Positions 27,970 through 38,264 are shown, counted from the first letter of the stretch. The stretch: 64,000 nucleotides of DNA from Oceanospirillum beijerinckii DSM 7166 (GCF_000422425.1 NZ_AULT01000033.1:1-64000), one strand, 5' to 3'. The notes: a model not told the origin generated them from the letters alone. Made by a program: numbers and translations.

Positions 27970-29390
27970 ACACCCCAAACAACGTATGGATTGTCGATGA
28001 TGACCGTTCTATCCGCTGGGTATTAGAACGCTCCATGGAACAGGAAGGCATGAATGTTAATGTTTTTGAGCAAGCTGAAGATGTCCTGAAAGCCTTTAAT
28101 AGCGGCTGTCCGGATGCGCTGATTACCGATATCCGTATGCCGGGCATGGACGGCCTGGAGCTTCTGGCCCAGATTCAGGACAGCCACCCCAATCTGCCCG
28201 TGATCGTGATGACCGCACACTCAGACTTAGAGAGTGCGGTTGCGTCTTATCAGGGTGGTGCCTTCGAGTATTTGCCCAAGCCGTTTGATGTGGATGAGGC
28301 TGTGGCGCTGGTTAAACGAGCCATCAACCATGCTCAGGAGCAAGCGTCAGTACAGCCAGAAGCAAAACCTCTGCCCAGCACTGAAATCATTGGTGAAGCC
28401 CCGGCGATGCAGGAGGTCTTCCGCGCTATCGGTCGCCTGTCTCACTCCAATATCACCGTATTGATTAACGGCGAGTCAGGTACCGGTAAAGAGCTGGTCG
28501 CTCATGCGCTGCATCAGCACAGTCCCAGAGCGAAGAACCCCTTTATACCGCTAAATATGGCGGCAATTCCCAAGGATCTGATTGAGTCCGAACTGTTTGG
28601 CCATGAAAAAGGGGCCTTTACCGGTGCAAATACCCTGCGTCATGGTCGCTTTGAGCAAGCCGATGGTGGCACCCTGTTTCTGGATGAGATCGGTGATATG
28701 CCTGCTGATACTCAAACCCGACTGCTCAGGGTATTGGCCGATGGTGAATTCTATCGTGTCGGTGGTCATACGCCAGTGCAGGTAGATGTGCGTATTATCG
28801 CAGCGACTCACCAGGATCTGGAAAACCTGGTGCAGGAGGGTCGTTTCCGGGAAGATCTGTTCCGCCGTCTGAACGTGATCCGTGTTCACCTCCCTAAGCT
28901 GAGCGAACGCAGGGAAGATATCCCTCGCCTGGCGGATTTTTTCCTGAGCAAAGCCGCGAAAGAGCTGGAGGTAGAGCCTAAGATTCTACTGCAGAGCACC
29001 GTGGATTATATGCAGCAGCTAAGCTGGCCCGGCAACGTGCGTCAACTGGAAAACACCTGTCGCTGGATTACCGTAATGGCCTCTGGCCGAGAGGTGCATC
29101 TGGATGATCTGCCACCGGAGCTGATGGAGCAAAAACAGTCCGAGCAGGCCACCGGCAGTCGTTGGCAGTCTGCGCTGAATAACTGGGCGGATCAGGCGTT
29201 GGCACAAGGACAGAAAGGCATTCTGGATACCGCTGTCCCTGAATTTGAAAAAGTGATGATTGAAGTAGCCCTGAAGCATACCGCTGGCCGTCGTCGGGAT
29301 GCTGCAGAGTTACTGGGCTGGGGCCGCAATACCCTGACCCGCAAGATCAAAGAGCTGAACCTGGAAACAGCCAGTGAGGATGAAGATTAA
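27966..29390 (+). CDS. glnG: Nitrogen regulator NtrC, sigma-54 activator
   Basis: A 474-residue activator. Receiver domain at 1-120 with the phosphorylated Asp in DALITDIRMPG. Central AAA domain with GESGTGKE (Walker A), the sigma-54-contacting GAFTGA in EKGAFTGANT, and DGGTLFLDEIGDMP (Walker B). C-terminal Fis-type helix-turn-helix with RRRDAAELLGWGRNTLTRKIKEL. All catalytic motifs are intact. It activates glnA and, given the NtrC box, probably its own operon. A hairpin near 29408-29440 may end the transcript. Confidence 0.97.
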   Translation: MNTPNNVWIVDDDRSIRWVLERSMEQEGMNVNVFEQAEDVLKAFNSGCPDALITDIRMPGMDGLELLAQIQDSHPNLPVIVMTAHSDLESAVASYQGGAFEYLPKPFDVDEAVALVKRAINHAQEQASVQPEAKPLPSTEIIGEAPAMQEVFRAIGRLSHSNITVLINGESGTGKELVAHALHQHSPRAKNPFIPLNMAAIPKDLIESELFGHEKGAFTGANTLRHGRFEQADGGTLFLDEIGDMPADTQTRLLRVLADGEFYRVGGHTPVQVDVRIIAATHQDLENLVQEGRFREDLFRRLNVIRVHLPKLSERREDIPRLADFFLSKAAKELEVEPKILLQSTVDYMQQLSWPGNVRQLENTCRWITVMASGREVHLDDLPPELMEQKQSEQATGSRWQSALNNWADQALAQGQKGILDTAVPEFEKVMIEVALKHTAGRRRDAAELLGWGRNTLTRKIKELNLETASEDED

Positions 29391-29480
29391 TCCTTGCTCA
29401 GTGTTATGACTTGTGGGGTTGCCAATCGACTCCACAAGCCATACCCCTTACGCCATTAATGCCACCGGCCCATAGCGCTC

Positions 29481-29945
29481 TTATATCGCACCTTCAAAAC
29501 CCAGCTGACGCCAAGCCTCATAAGTAATTACAGAGACCGCATTGGATAGGTTTAAACTGCGGCTGGTTGGCATCATAGGAATTCTTAACCACTGTTCCTG
29601 TTCAAACTGTGCCAGCACCTCAGCCGGTAATCCTCGGGTTTCCGGGCCAAACAGTAATACATCCCCCGCCTGAAACTGCATATCCGAAGCAAATCCCTTC
29701 GCCTTGGTCGTACAGGGAAAAACCCGCTTACCACTCACCACAGCGATAAAAGCATCAAAGTCTTTATGACGACTGACATTAGCCAGATCGTGGTAATCCA
29801 ACCCCGCTCTTCTTAGCTTTTTTTCTTCCAGATCAAAACCCAGTGGCTCGATCAAATGCAGATAACAGCCTGTGTTAGCGCATAGGCGGATAATGTTGCC
29901 CGTATTTGGGGCTATTTCAGGTTCGTACAGGGCAATTTCAAACAT
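29481..29945 (-). CDS. trmL: tRNA (cytidine/uridine-34 2'-O)-methyltransferase
   Basis: A 154-residue SPOUT enzyme that methylates the wobble ribose of tRNA-Leu isoacceptors. Motifs: [40 protein letters not shown] and the C-terminal knot [17 protein letters not shown]. Length is exactly the family's. It converges with ntrC. Confidence 0.93.
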   Translation of the reverse strand: MFEIALYEPEIAPNTGNIIRLCANTGCYLHLIEPLGFDLEEKKLRRAGLDYHDLANVSRHKDFDAFIAVVSGKRVFPCTTKAKGFASDMQFQAGDVLLFGPETRGLPAEVLAQFEQEQWLRIPMMPTSRSLNLSNAVSVITYEAWRQLGFEGAI

Positions 29946-30167
29946 AAGTTTTCTACACAGTCATAGTAACGCTTAGAAATTTCGGGAGTTATTACTGAAA
30001 TACCAGCGAAAATCAAACATGACTTACTAGTCATATTAAAAAACAATTTAAATGCGCATTTAGCTAATTAGATAGTATTCAGCATGTTTACATAAGGATA
30101 CAATGAGTGCATGCACTACTTTAGTGCATTAATTCTAATAACACCCAGGACCTTGGGGGATAATAAC

Positions 30168-31796
30168 ATGCTTAATCAACTTTCAGTGGGCAGGAAGCTG
30201 GCTTTAATGATGGTGATGCCAATTCTCGGTTTAATCGCAACCTTTATGGTCGCGGAAGCCGAATTGCAAGCAGCAAATAAAGGCGTCAGCAGTATCTATG
30301 ATGACCGTGTAGTACCCTTAAAAGATCTTTACACGATAGGTACGGATTATGCCGTACTGATTATTGATGCCGTGAATAAAACCAATGCGGGGCAGATGAA
30401 GGCGGAGGATGCCTACAAGGGAATTCAGGAAGCACAGGCCCGTATCAAAAACACCTGGAGCAAATATACGTCAACCGAAATGACGCCTCAGGAAGCCCGG
30501 TTAGCCAAGGAAGCTCAAGCGCTGTTTAAGGCCGCTGATGACTCCATCAACCAGATGCTTCCCACTCTTTCCCAAATGCAGGGAATTCAAAAAGGCCAGT
30601 TAAATCAGTTTGACGGACCTCTCTACGCTACCATCGATCCGATCAGTGATAAAATCGCACAGCTGTTAGCACTGCAACTGGATGTTGCAGGTCAGGTACA
30701 GAACGAGCTCAAGCAGTCCTACAGCGATGCCAAGACGTTGATGATAGTTGGCATCCTGGTGATTCTCGCGATCGTAGTCGTCAGCAGCTACCTTGTGGCT
30801 CAGGCGATCACTAAGCCGCTGGATAAAATGCGCTCAACAATTAGTCATATCGAAAAAAATCATGATCTGACGACTCGTTTGGATGTATCAGGCAACGATG
30901 AGATCACAGCGATTGGGCGTGCTTTTAATACTATGCTGGACCAGTTCCAGCGCCTGGTGACTCAAGTTTCGACTTCAGTTCAACACCTGTCTCAGGAGGC
31001 GGAGAATATGTCCCGTGCCAGCCAGCACACCAGTGATGGCATGAATCTACAGCAGGCAGAAACGGACCATGTTGCCACGGCTATGAATGAGATGGTGGCC
31101 ACTATTCAGGATGTGGCGCGCAATGCCACTGAAGCGGAATCTGCGGCTCAAACCACACGCAGAGAATCTGAGTCTGGTGACCAGATCCTGCAGGAAAATA
31201 ACCGCATCATCGAAACCCTGGCTCAGGAAGTCGAAAATGCAGCAGAGGTCGTGGGCTCTCTGGAGCAGAAGGCACAGAATATTGCTCTGGTGATTGATGT
31301 GATTAAAGGTATCGCCGAGCAAACCAATCTGCTGGCACTGAATGCTGCGATTGAAGCGGCCCGTGCCGGAGAGCAAGGACGCGGTTTTGCCGTTGTGGCG
31401 GATGAAGTGCGCAGTCTGGCGCAACAGACTCAAAACTCTACTCAGGAGATTGAGGATGTGATCCAGCGTGTGCAACAAGGCAGTCGTGACGCGGCTAAGG
31501 TGATGAGTAGCAGCAAAGAGAGGGCTCAGCAAGGGCTGGCACAAAGTGCCAAAACCAGTGAAGCACTGGCCCAGGTGACCCATCACGTTACTATGATCAG
31601 CGATATGAACAGCCAAATCGCTGCCGCGGTAGAGCAACAGAGCGCCACGGCCGATGAGATGAACCAAAGTGTTGTTAAGATCGCTGAGTTCTCGCGGGAA
31701 TCCAGTGCTGCAGCCAATCAAACTGCGGCGGCGAGTGAAGAACTGTCACAGCTGTCGGGTGAGCTTCACTCTATGGTGCAGCTGTTTAAGGTTTGA
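30168..31796 (+). CDS. Methyl-accepting chemotaxis protein
   Basis: A 542-residue MCP. ATG at 30168, with GGGGGA before it, was preferred to the longer frame from 30111. Helix at about 13-30, a periplasmic helical domain of about 160 residues (4HB-type), second helix at about 193-213, a HAMP domain ([11 protein letters not shown], then [11 protein letters not shown]), and the signalling hairpin with [21 protein letters not shown] followed by [17 protein letters not shown]. Ligand unknown. No CheB/R docking pentapeptide at the C-terminus. Confidence 0.95.
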   Translation: MLNQLSVGRKLALMMVMPILGLIATFMVAEAELQAANKGVSSIYDDRVVPLKDLYTIGTDYAVLIIDAVNKTNAGQMKAEDAYKGIQEAQARIKNTWSKYTSTEMTPQEARLAKEAQALFKAADDSINQMLPTLSQMQGIQKGQLNQFDGPLYATIDPISDKIAQLLALQLDVAGQVQNELKQSYSDAKTLMIVGILVILAIVVVSSYLVAQAITKPLDKMRSTISHIEKNHDLTTRLDVSGNDEITAIGRAFNTMLDQFQRLVTQVSTSVQHLSQEAENMSRASQHTSDGMNLQQAETDHVATAMNEMVATIQDVARNATEAESAAQTTRRESESGDQILQENNRIIETLAQEVENAAEVVGSLEQKAQNIALVIDVIKGIAEQTNLLALNAAIEAARAGEQGRGFAVVADEVRSLAQQTQNSTQEIEDVIQRVQQGSRDAAKVMSSSKERAQQGLAQSAKTSEALAQVTHHVTMISDMNSQIAAAVEQQSATADEMNQSVVKIAEFSRESSAAANQTAAASEELSQLSGELHSMVQLFKV

Positions 31797-31943
31797 GGCA
31801 GAGGGCTGCTAGTGGTTAAAGGATGGGAAGTAATTGGTTAAAAGGTGGGAAGTATCTTCTGTCTTATCGGACTTTAAACTTAGTATTGAACAGCCAATAA
31901 AGCTTTAGAGAGGGTTTTAAATAGCTCTCTAATAATGGAAGAG

Positions 31944-31992
31944 GCGGGATTTAGTATCAGGGTTGTGCTGGTGCGTAAATCCCGCTTTTTTT
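31944..31992 (+). terminator. Terminator upstream of the ZapB-like gene
   Basis: GCGGGATTTA (31944-31953) pairs with TAAATCCCGC (31976-31985), then a T7 run. It is 147 bases past the MCP stop. Confidence 0.75.
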
Positions 31993-32066
31993 CATGGCCC
32001 ACATCGCTCTATAATGAGCATCAGGAAAGCCAATTTGCAAAGCAAGACACTTAGGAGTGTTCAAAT

Positions 32067-32603
32067 ATGAGCCTGGATTTGCTGAATGAATTAGAAAAGC
32101 GCGTTCAATCTGCAGTGGATACCATTGGGACCCTGAAGCTGGAGATTGAAGAGCTGAAGGAAGATAACGCTCAACTGCAAGACGACAATGCCCAGCTGCA
32201 GGAAGAGAAAACGGCTTGGGAATCCCGTCTGGGCGATCTGTTAGGTAGGTTTGATCTACTGGATGATGACGCTGTTTCTGAAGACGCCACAAACGATGAC
32301 GCTGTTTCTGAAGACACCATAAACGATGACGCTGTTTCTGAAGACACCATAAACGATGATGCGGTTGAAGATGGCATCGCAGAAGATGAGATTGCCGCTA
32401 CGGCATCTTCGGAAGGCGAGCTGATGGATCAAAGCCGCGCGGAAGAAGCGCTGATTGAGCAGGATAGTGCTCTTGATGAGCTTGAAGACCTTGGTGAGCT
32501 TGATGACCTTGATGACCTTGGTGAGCTTGATGACCTGACGGCAGAAGAGGAAGCGGAGCTGGAAGCTCAAACAGCACCTTCATCTCCGTTTAATAATCTG
32601 TAA
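32067..32603 (+). CDS. ZapB-like coiled-coil protein with acidic repeat tail
   Basis: A 178-residue acidic protein. Residues 1-67 match the ZapB layout: MSLDLLNELEKRVQSAVDTI, then an EIEELKEDNAQLQ coiled coil and WESRLGDLLGRF at the end, the same as the ZapB C-terminus. ZapB links ZapA-FtsZ at the division ring to the nucleoid-terminus protein MatP. A ZapB ends here (about 80 residues), but this protein goes on with three ten-residue copies of DDAVSEDTIN and a second Asp/Leu/Glu-rich repeat (ELDDLDDLGELDDL). The tail is highly negative and probably disordered. The gene is single, with a good start (ATG at 32067, AGGAG). Confidence 0.75.
   Translation: MSLDLLNELEKRVQSAVDTIGTLKLEIEELKEDNAQLQDDNAQLQEEKTAWESRLGDLLGRFDLLDDDAVSEDATNDDAVSEDTINDDAVSEDTINDDAVEDGIAEDEIAATASSEGELMDQSRAEEALIEQDSALDELEDLGELDDLDDLGELDDLTAEEEAELEAQTAPSSPFNNL
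32265..32354. repeat. Three in-frame 30-bp tandem repeats
   Basis: Units at 32265-32294, 32295-32324 and 32325-32354; the last two are identical and the first differs by two bases. A partial fourth (GATGATGCGGTT) follows. They code for DDAVSEDTIN. Copy number could vary among strains without changing frame. A second 27-bp in-frame repeat lies at about 32489-32535. Confidence 0.9.
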
Positions 32604-32643
32604 GTACAGATCCTCGGACTTAAGTGCTGCGCTGCTAAGGCGC

Positions 32644-33111
32644 TTAGAGATTCAGGTCCTGCTCAAGCTCGACTGGGCAGGACATCATCACCGCATCCTC
32701 CCTATCACCACCGGGCACTGAGTAATATTTTGGTCGCACCCCATCTTCGACAAAACCCTGCTGCTGATATAGATGGCGTGCTGCGCCGTTACTCTCCCGT
32801 ACTTCCAACAGAATAATCGACAGACCCTGCTGCTGCGCCTGAAGCTTGATCTCTTGTAATAAGAAATGCCCGATACCCTGCCCCTGTAGCGCGGGATTAA
32901 CCGCAATATTATGCAGGTGCCATTCATCTGCGATCTTTTGCAGCATGGCATAACCGCATAACCGCTGCTCAATATAAACACCTAATAATGTGTCATTGCG
33001 CTGTAACCCCAGCTCAAACATCAAACGGGTCCAGGGGGTCAGATGAGCCTCACGCTCAATATTCATTACCGCATCCAGCTCCAGAATGCCGACTTCTCTG
33101 ATCTTCTTCAC
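32644..33111 (-). CDS. rimI: Ribosomal protein S18 alanine N-acetyltransferase
   Basis: A 155-residue GNAT acetyltransferase that modifies the N-terminal alanine of S18. It has HLHNIAVNPALQGQGIGHFLL (the acetyl-CoA loop QGQGIG) and LLEVRESNGAARHLYQQQGF, a strong RimI signature. ATG overlaps the end of the upstream HolD-like gene by four bases, the same order as holD-rimI in E. coli. Confidence 0.93.
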   Translation of the reverse strand: MKKIREVGILELDAVMNIEREAHLTPWTRLMFELGLQRNDTLLGVYIEQRLCGYAMLQKIADEWHLHNIAVNPALQGQGIGHFLLQEIKLQAQQQGLSIILLEVRESNGAARHLYQQQGFVEDGVRPKYYSVPGGDREDAVMMSCPVELEQDLNL

Positions 33112-33920
33112 TGATTGGCCTCTTGTTGCTCCGTTGGCGCTTTGATCGTTAATAGTTGCTGCAGTAGTTGTGCCTTAGCTTCCGGCTGCTCCAATAACTG
33201 CACCAGGCTGAGTGGATAATGCAGCTCGATCTGTAATAGGCCGCCTTGCTGGATCAGTTCAGGCAACTCACCAAACCACCAGCATCTCTGTCCTGGTTGG
33301 CACTGTAAGCGGGCACCGGATAACAGAGCTTTCAGCACCGCCAGAAACTCCTGTTCGGAGCATTTGGCACTGCTGCCTGGGAAGGGCCATTCAAAGGGTA
33401 AACAGATCTGGCTGGCTGGCTGCTGCATAAAGTGCAGCATCTGACCGACCATCGGCATCACCTTATGCTCTGGCCAATCCTGACCTGTGATATTACAGAT
33501 CAACAAAGGCCCCTGATCGGCGGTACGAATCAAGCCTAAGCGCAGTTGATCCGGTACACGAGAGGAATCCACTATAACCGGGGCGGGCGCAACCTGTTCA
33601 CTGCTAGCGCCATCAAAGATAGCGGGGCGATTCACCTTGGTCGAAGCATCACCAGAAAGAAAGCTATCGACAGGACTGGTAGCCTGACCAACCATTCCTG
33701 TATGAGATTGGGCCTGGACTGCACCCTGTATACCACCTAAAGCGGTACTGCTATCCAGAGCGGCTACAGCAGACATCACCGCAGCCTCCCCCTCAACAGG
33801 AGGTATGCTTTCTTCACAGACAAGGTATTCGGATGGCAAGGCTCCGGGCAGAGGCTGCCGGGGCATCCAACTGACCACTCCTAGCTGTTCCAGATAAGCC
33901 ACACGCTGCGCTTCATTCAT
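33108..33920 (-). CDS. HolD-like protein (DNA polymerase III psi subunit)
   Basis: A 270-residue protein placed directly before rimI with overlapping ends. The N-terminus EAQRVAYLEQLGVVSWMPRQPLPG and the C-terminus CWWFGELPELIQQ with EQPEAKAQLLQQLLTI resemble the outline of HolD (YLQQLGIxxW..., ARAALWQQI), which links the clamp loader to SSB in the replisome. Residues about 35-140 look low in complexity and extra (E. coli HolD is 137 residues). The assignment rests on position and weak similarity at the two ends, not on a strong motif. Confidence 0.5.
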   Translation of the reverse strand: MNEAQRVAYLEQLGVVSWMPRQPLPGALPSEYLVCEESIPPVEGEAAVMSAVAALDSSTALGGIQGAVQAQSHTGMVGQATSPVDSFLSGDASTKVNRPAIFDGASSEQVAPAPVIVDSSRVPDQLRLGLIRTADQGPLLICNITGQDWPEHKVMPMVGQMLHFMQQPASQICLPFEWPFPGSSAKCSEQEFLAVLKALLSGARLQCQPGQRCWWFGELPELIQQGGLLQIELHYPLSLVQLLEQPEAKAQLLQQLLTIKAPTEQQEANQ

Positions 33921-33965
33921 CTTGTCTGTTTAAACCCCGGCTAAACGCCTGTCTCAGAAAATAAA

Positions 33966-33994
33966 AATGGCGACAGATTATACCTGTCGCCATT
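33966..33994 (-). terminator. Terminator of leuA
   Basis: AATGGCGACAG (33966-33976) pairs with CTGTCGCCATT (33984-33994); on the minus strand TTTTATTTT follows. It lies about 120 bases past the leuA stop and upstream of the HolD-like gene. Confidence 0.8.
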
Positions 33995-34114
33995 GTTTAT
34001 GGGTATCACAATACCCTATTGCGCTTATACCCCTTAGCAATCTGCATCCTGTCCTATTAACAAGACAGCTAAACAGCGGTAAACAGTCACCTCAGTCACT
34101 GTTTACCACCGCGC

Positions 34115-35662
34115 TTAAACAGACGCTTCTTGCGGGTGGGTACGATCAGAGTGGCTGAACAACGCATTCAGCGCATGGATATACGCCCTGGCAGAAGCGA
34201 TTACGATATCGGTATCTGCACCCAGGCCGGTCACCAGACGACCGCCTTTATCCAAACGCACTGTCACTTCACCCTGAGAATCGGTACCACTGGTGATCGC
34301 ATTCACCGAGTACAGCTCAAGAACCGTTTCACTGTTAGCGACTTTTTCGATCGCTTTAAAGGTCGCATCCACAGGGCCGCTGCCTTCAGATTCCGCCGTC
34401 ACTTCCTTGCCATCGACGTTCAGTACCAGTTTAGCTACCGGAATTTCGCCGGTTTTGGACTGGACTTCCAGCGTTTCCAGCTTAAAGCGCTCAACCGCAT
34501 CGGTCACACGGGAATCACTGACCAGCGCCTGCAGATCTTCGTCATAGATCTCATGCTTTTTATCCGCCAGCTGTTTGAATAGGGCAAAGGCATGGTTCAG
34601 CTCTGCTTCGGAATCGAAGGTGATACCCAGCTCTTCCAAACGGGTACGGAAGGCATTACGGCCCGAGTGCTTGCCCAGTACGATGGCATTGGTGTTCCAA
34701 CCCACATCCTGAGCTTTCATGATTTCGTAGGTTTCACGGTGTTTCAGAACACCATCCTGGTGAATACCGGACTCGTGGGCAAAAGCGTTCTTGCCGACAA
34801 TTGCTTTGTTTGGCTGTACCGGGAAACCGGTCACAGTGGATACCAAGCGAGAGGTTGGTACGATATGTACCGGATCGATACGGGTTTCCACAGCAAAGAT
34901 ATCCGGGCGGGTGCGAATACCCATCACAACCTCTTCCAGTGAGGCATTACCGGCACGCTCACCCAGGCCATTGATGGTACACTCCACTTGACGGGCTCCC
35001 GCCTGTACTGCCGCCAGGGAGTTAGCCACAGCCAAGCCCAGATCGTTATGGCAGTGAACAGAGAAGATCGCTTTATCCGCATTCGGAATACGATTCAGCA
35101 ACTGACCAATAGTTTCGGCAAACTGACCGGGAATGGCATAACCCACGGTGTCAGGAATATTAATAGTCGATGCGCCAGCATCAATCGCGGCTTCAATAAT
35201 GCGGCACAGGAAATCGATCTCGGAACGACCGGCGTCTTCACAGGAGAACTCTACATCGGCCATCAGGTTACGGGCTTTTTTCACTGCGCGTACCGCTTGC
35301 TCAATTACCTGATCCGGTTGCATCTGCAGTTTGTGCTGCATATGAATCGGAGAGGTCGCGATAAAGGTGTGGATACGACCTGAATTGGCACCGGCCAGGG
35401 CTTCTGCGGCACGTTCAATATCTGCGTCCAGTGCACGGGACAGGCTACAGATGGTGCTGTCTTTTACGCTATCGGCTACGGCTTTTACCGCCTCAAAATC
35501 ACCTGGACTGGCGATGGCAAAACCCGCTTCGATCACATCCACCTTCATCTTTTCCAGGTGTTTGGCGATACGTACTTTCTCGTCCTTGGTCATGGATGCG
35601 CCAGGGCTCTGCTCACCATCACGCAATGTGGTATCAAATATCACCAGATGGTCTTTGCTCAT
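34115..35662 (-). CDS. leuA: 2-isopropylmalate synthase
   Basis: A 515-residue enzyme that condenses acetyl-CoA and 2-ketoisovalerate in the first step of leucine synthesis. N-terminal [18 protein letters not shown], the metal ligands [16 protein letters not shown], the [14 protein letters not shown] segment and, after about residue 390, a regulatory domain giving leucine inhibition. Length and order match the E. coli-type LeuA. The ATG has GGAG before it. Gene stands alone, ending in a clear terminator. Confidence 0.97.
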   Translation of the reverse strand: MSKDHLVIFDTTLRDGEQSPGASMTKDEKVRIAKHLEKMKVDVIEAGFAIASPGDFEAVKAVADSVKDSTICSLSRALDADIERAAEALAGANSGRIHTFIATSPIHMQHKLQMQPDQVIEQAVRAVKKARNLMADVEFSCEDAGRSEIDFLCRIIEAAIDAGASTINIPDTVGYAIPGQFAETIGQLLNRIPNADKAIFSVHCHNDLGLAVANSLAAVQAGARQVECTINGLGERAGNASLEEVVMGIRTRPDIFAVETRIDPVHIVPTSRLVSTVTGFPVQPNKAIVGKNAFAHESGIHQDGVLKHRETYEIMKAQDVGWNTNAIVLGKHSGRNAFRTRLEELGITFDSEAELNHAFALFKQLADKKHEIYDEDLQALVSDSRVTDAVERFKLETLEVQSKTGEIPVAKLVLNVDGKEVTAESEGSGPVDATFKAIEKVANSETVLELYSVNAITSGTDSQGEVTVRLDKGGRLVTGLGADTDIVIASARAYIHALNALFSHSDRTHPQEASV

Positions 35663-35907
35663 GATTAACTCCTGCAGACTGTCGGGCAGTCAGATCAAAC
35701 TAGGGTTCATTCAAACCACGAAACAACCCATTCCAGAGTCAATTTTCTGCTATGGGCACTATCAAAATATCGTAGTTTCGTGCTTTGTCTTGGTATTCGT
35801 TATTTTATTGTCGGGTCGATCTGATAACGGGTAGCCAAGCAGAGCTGAACCGTAACAGGGACCTCAAGTATGAGCGGATTCTATCAACCGTACGATCAGA
35901 TAGAAAA

Positions 35908-36099
35908 CTACTCTTTATCTTTCAGGCGCTTATTTTTGCGATACTGGCGGATCAACCAGATCGAAAAGGCGCTTAACAGCATTAAGACTAATACACAGCC
36001 CTGCCAGAAGCTGTCCACCTCATAGGTGCGCATTAGAAATATAATGATAAAGCCTAATAGCTGACTGAACACGGCCAGCAAGCGCAAGTTATCCTGCAT
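35908..36099 (-). CDS. Small membrane protein, unknown
   Basis: A 63-residue protein with two hydrophobic helices (LAVFSQLLGFIIIFLM and GCVLVLMLLSAFSIWLI) and a basic C-terminal tail (RQYRKNKRLKDKE). GGTGG lies about 11 bases before the ATG. I do not recognise a family. It is on the leuA strand, 245 bases upstream of it. Confidence 0.6.
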   Translation of the reverse strand: MQDNLRLLAVFSQLLGFIIIFLMRTYEVDSFWQGCVLVLMLLSAFSIWLIRQYRKNKRLKDKE

Positions 36100-36397
36100 C
36101 TACTTTTCCCACCTTCTATCTTGCGTTGAACTCTTGTTTCTTCTTAAGCACCAGCACAAAGTTTTTTCGACCTTGATACCCTTACCCTGTCCAGACGCGG
36201 GTCGGGAAGGACGGATAGGCCAGATATATTGCTATTGGCGTGCTTACTGTTACACCTAGTGAGATCTGTTTGTTTCATAGAGCTTATTACCTTACAGGGC
36301 GTAAAATACACCGTTGGGGGAATTTTCAGGTCTCCATGTGTTCTGATTTCAAATCGTTTACAATTCTTGCTTTTATTTAGTCAAAAATGGCGACGGA

Positions 36398-37315
36398 ATG
36401 TTTTATAAAACGACTCTTTTCTGGCTGTTAACCTTGGGCCTGGTATCAATGACCCCAGCCTATGCCAATATCTCTGCCGATACTCTAACGGAAGAACAGG
36501 ATAAACAGGCTTTATCGGTGGATCAGTCTGCAGAGGCTGAACAGAATCAATCCAGTACTTATCGTCTGCCAGATGCACTTAAGCGCATTCTGGTTCCCGG
36601 TATCAGTGTCAGCCAGCAGTTTTCAGCACAATCTGGTCTGACAGGCTGGGTGTTGAGTCGAGAGGACAACCATACACTGGTGTATACCACTGCAGATGGG
36701 AAAACCCTGATTACGGGTACTCTACTGGATCATAAGGGTAATAACCTCTCTGAGTTTTACACTAAACGTTATCTGCCTGAGGCTGATTTTGCTTTGCTGG
36801 CGCAAGCTTATAGCATTGCTCAGAAGAGTGAACTCCAGGAGCGCAAGGCTAAGAGCCAAGGCGCAGGTGGTAGCGATAATTCGGTACTGTATGTTTTTTT
36901 TGATCCCAACTGCCCTTACTGTCAGTTTGCCTGGCAGGCGTTGGAGGTCTATCAACAGCAAGGCGCTGAGATCCGTTGGATTCCTGTGGCTTATCTGCAA
37001 CCGGACAGCCGCATAAAAGCAACTGCTTTACTGCAGTCAGAACAGCCGGAACATTCATTGAGGGCCGTTATGATGCAACAGGAAATATTACCTATTCCTG
37101 AAGAGGGGATCGGCATAGAGAGTGAACAGGCCCTGAGTTTTAATATGCAACTGATGAAGCGTTTTGCTCTACAGGGGACACCTGCATTCGTTTGGCTGGA
37201 TAGTGAACAACAGCTGCAAAGCTATAGCGGTATGCCTAAGCTGGCGACCTTTGCTGAGATGACAGGGCAGAAAGAGCAGCCACAAAAAGCACCTGAGTTG
37301 GCCCGCTTTCGCTAG
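36398..37315 (+). CDS. DsbG/DsbC-like periplasmic thiol isomerase
   Basis: A 305-residue exported protein: signal peptide to about residue 23 (ALLTLGLVSMTPAYA-like core), then an N-terminal dimerisation-type domain and a thioredoxin domain with the redox motif CPYC in FFDPNCPYCQFAW at about 171-174. CPYC is the DsbG active site. QGTPAF near residue 263 is the cis-Pro loop. It should handle disulfides of exported proteins. The membrane TlpA-like gene follows after 127 bases on the same strand. Confidence 0.88.
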   Translation: MFYKTTLFWLLTLGLVSMTPAYANISADTLTEEQDKQALSVDQSAEAEQNQSSTYRLPDALKRILVPGISVSQQFSAQSGLTGWVLSREDNHTLVYTTADGKTLITGTLLDHKGNNLSEFYTKRYLPEADFALLAQAYSIAQKSELQERKAKSQGAGGSDNSVLYVFFDPNCPYCQFAWQALEVYQQQGAEIRWIPVAYLQPDSRIKATALLQSEQPEHSLRAVMMQQEILPIPEEGIGIESEQALSFNMQLMKRFALQGTPAFVWLDSEQQLQSYSGMPKLATFAEMTGQKEQPQKAPELARFR

Positions 37316-37442
37316 GTCCGGTTCCAGGGGTAAGGGTTGGGATAGGGATTAAACTGAGATAGATTAAAACTCAGCCAAGCCCTAATTGGGGCGTAATGCT
37401 TGCCCGGCTTTATAGCGGGTATAAAACGGGAATAAGTCAATT

Positions 37443-38264
37443 ATGGGTGCAATCAGTCTTGGGCCTTTGATGTTATCAACAGATCGTCTTTATCTGATAG
37501 GGGCTATGTTGATATTTTTTCTGTTTGCAGAAGGGCTGAATAGGGCGTTCCGATCCTCGGATACTGAGTTGGATTTCTCACGCTGGGCACAGCACTGTTT
37601 CTGGTATGGCCTCGTGGCCGCCCGTTTAGCTTTTGTTGCTCAAGACCCATCGGCTTTTAGCTACGACTGGTTGAGCATTCTTTATTTCTGGCAGCCCGGT
37701 TACTCACTGACCGCTGCGCTAATCACTGCTGGAGTGGTCACACTGATGCATTTTAAAACCCAACCTAAAGCTCTCGGTGCAGCATCAGCTATATTGTTGG
37801 TTGCTGTTGTTGTTTGGGCTGGTTTAAAGCTCTGGCAACCTCTGGATCGCGATCAGGTACAAAACCTGCCTGACATCCAGTTGCCAACCCTACAGGGGCA
37901 GGCGGTTAATCTGAGTAAACAGAAACAGCCGTTGATCATCAATTTATGGGCCAGCTGGTGTGCGCCCTGCTTGCGTGAGATGCCTGCACTGGTTTACTTT
38001 GCTCAGCAAAACCCGGAGTTAACGGTCTGGTTAGTCAATGCCGGAGAATCCAGCATCACTGTTGAAAACTTTGTGCGGAATAACCCTGATCTGGCGTTAC
38101 CGGATAATATGCTAGTGCTGGACCCCAATCAGCAACTGATGCAGCATTTCAATGCTCCGGGTTTGCCGGTAACCCTGGCATTTAATCAGGGGCGATTGAT
38201 TGATAGCCATATCGGTGAACTCAATCCGGCCCGTTTGCAGGCGATGGCGCAGCAGATTCAATAA
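37443..38264 (+). CDS. TlpA-like thioredoxin with membrane N-terminus
   Basis: A 273-residue protein. The first 135 residues hold four or five hydrophobic helices (LYLIGAMLIFFLFAEGL and others), with a WYGLVAARLAFVAQ stretch that recalls the start of Lgt (prolipoprotein diacylglyceryl transferase). The C-terminal thioredoxin domain has ASWCAPCLREMP, the WCAPC motif of TlpA/ResA-like reductases, and GLPVTLAF as the cis-Pro loop. The topology places the Trx domain in the periplasm. It probably works with the DsbG-like neighbour; DsbD2 or ScsB-type partners were not seen here. Confidence 0.85.
   Translation: MGAISLGPLMLSTDRLYLIGAMLIFFLFAEGLNRAFRSSDTELDFSRWAQHCFWYGLVAARLAFVAQDPSAFSYDWLSILYFWQPGYSLTAALITAGVVTLMHFKTQPKALGAASAILLVAVVVWAGLKLWQPLDRDQVQNLPDIQLPTLQGQAVNLSKQKQPLIINLWASWCAPCLREMPALVYFAQQNPELTVWLVNAGESSITVENFVRNNPDLALPDNMLVLDPNQQLMQHFNAPGLPVTLAFNQGRLIDSHIGELNPARLQAMAQQIQ

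Noticed and set aside
31047-31721. 224-codon minus frame opposite the MCP
   Set aside because: Typical shadow of the repetitive MCP signalling domain.
32265-32354. CRISPR-like appearance of the 30-bp repeats
   Set aside because: The units are directly adjacent without spacers and in frame in a coding region.
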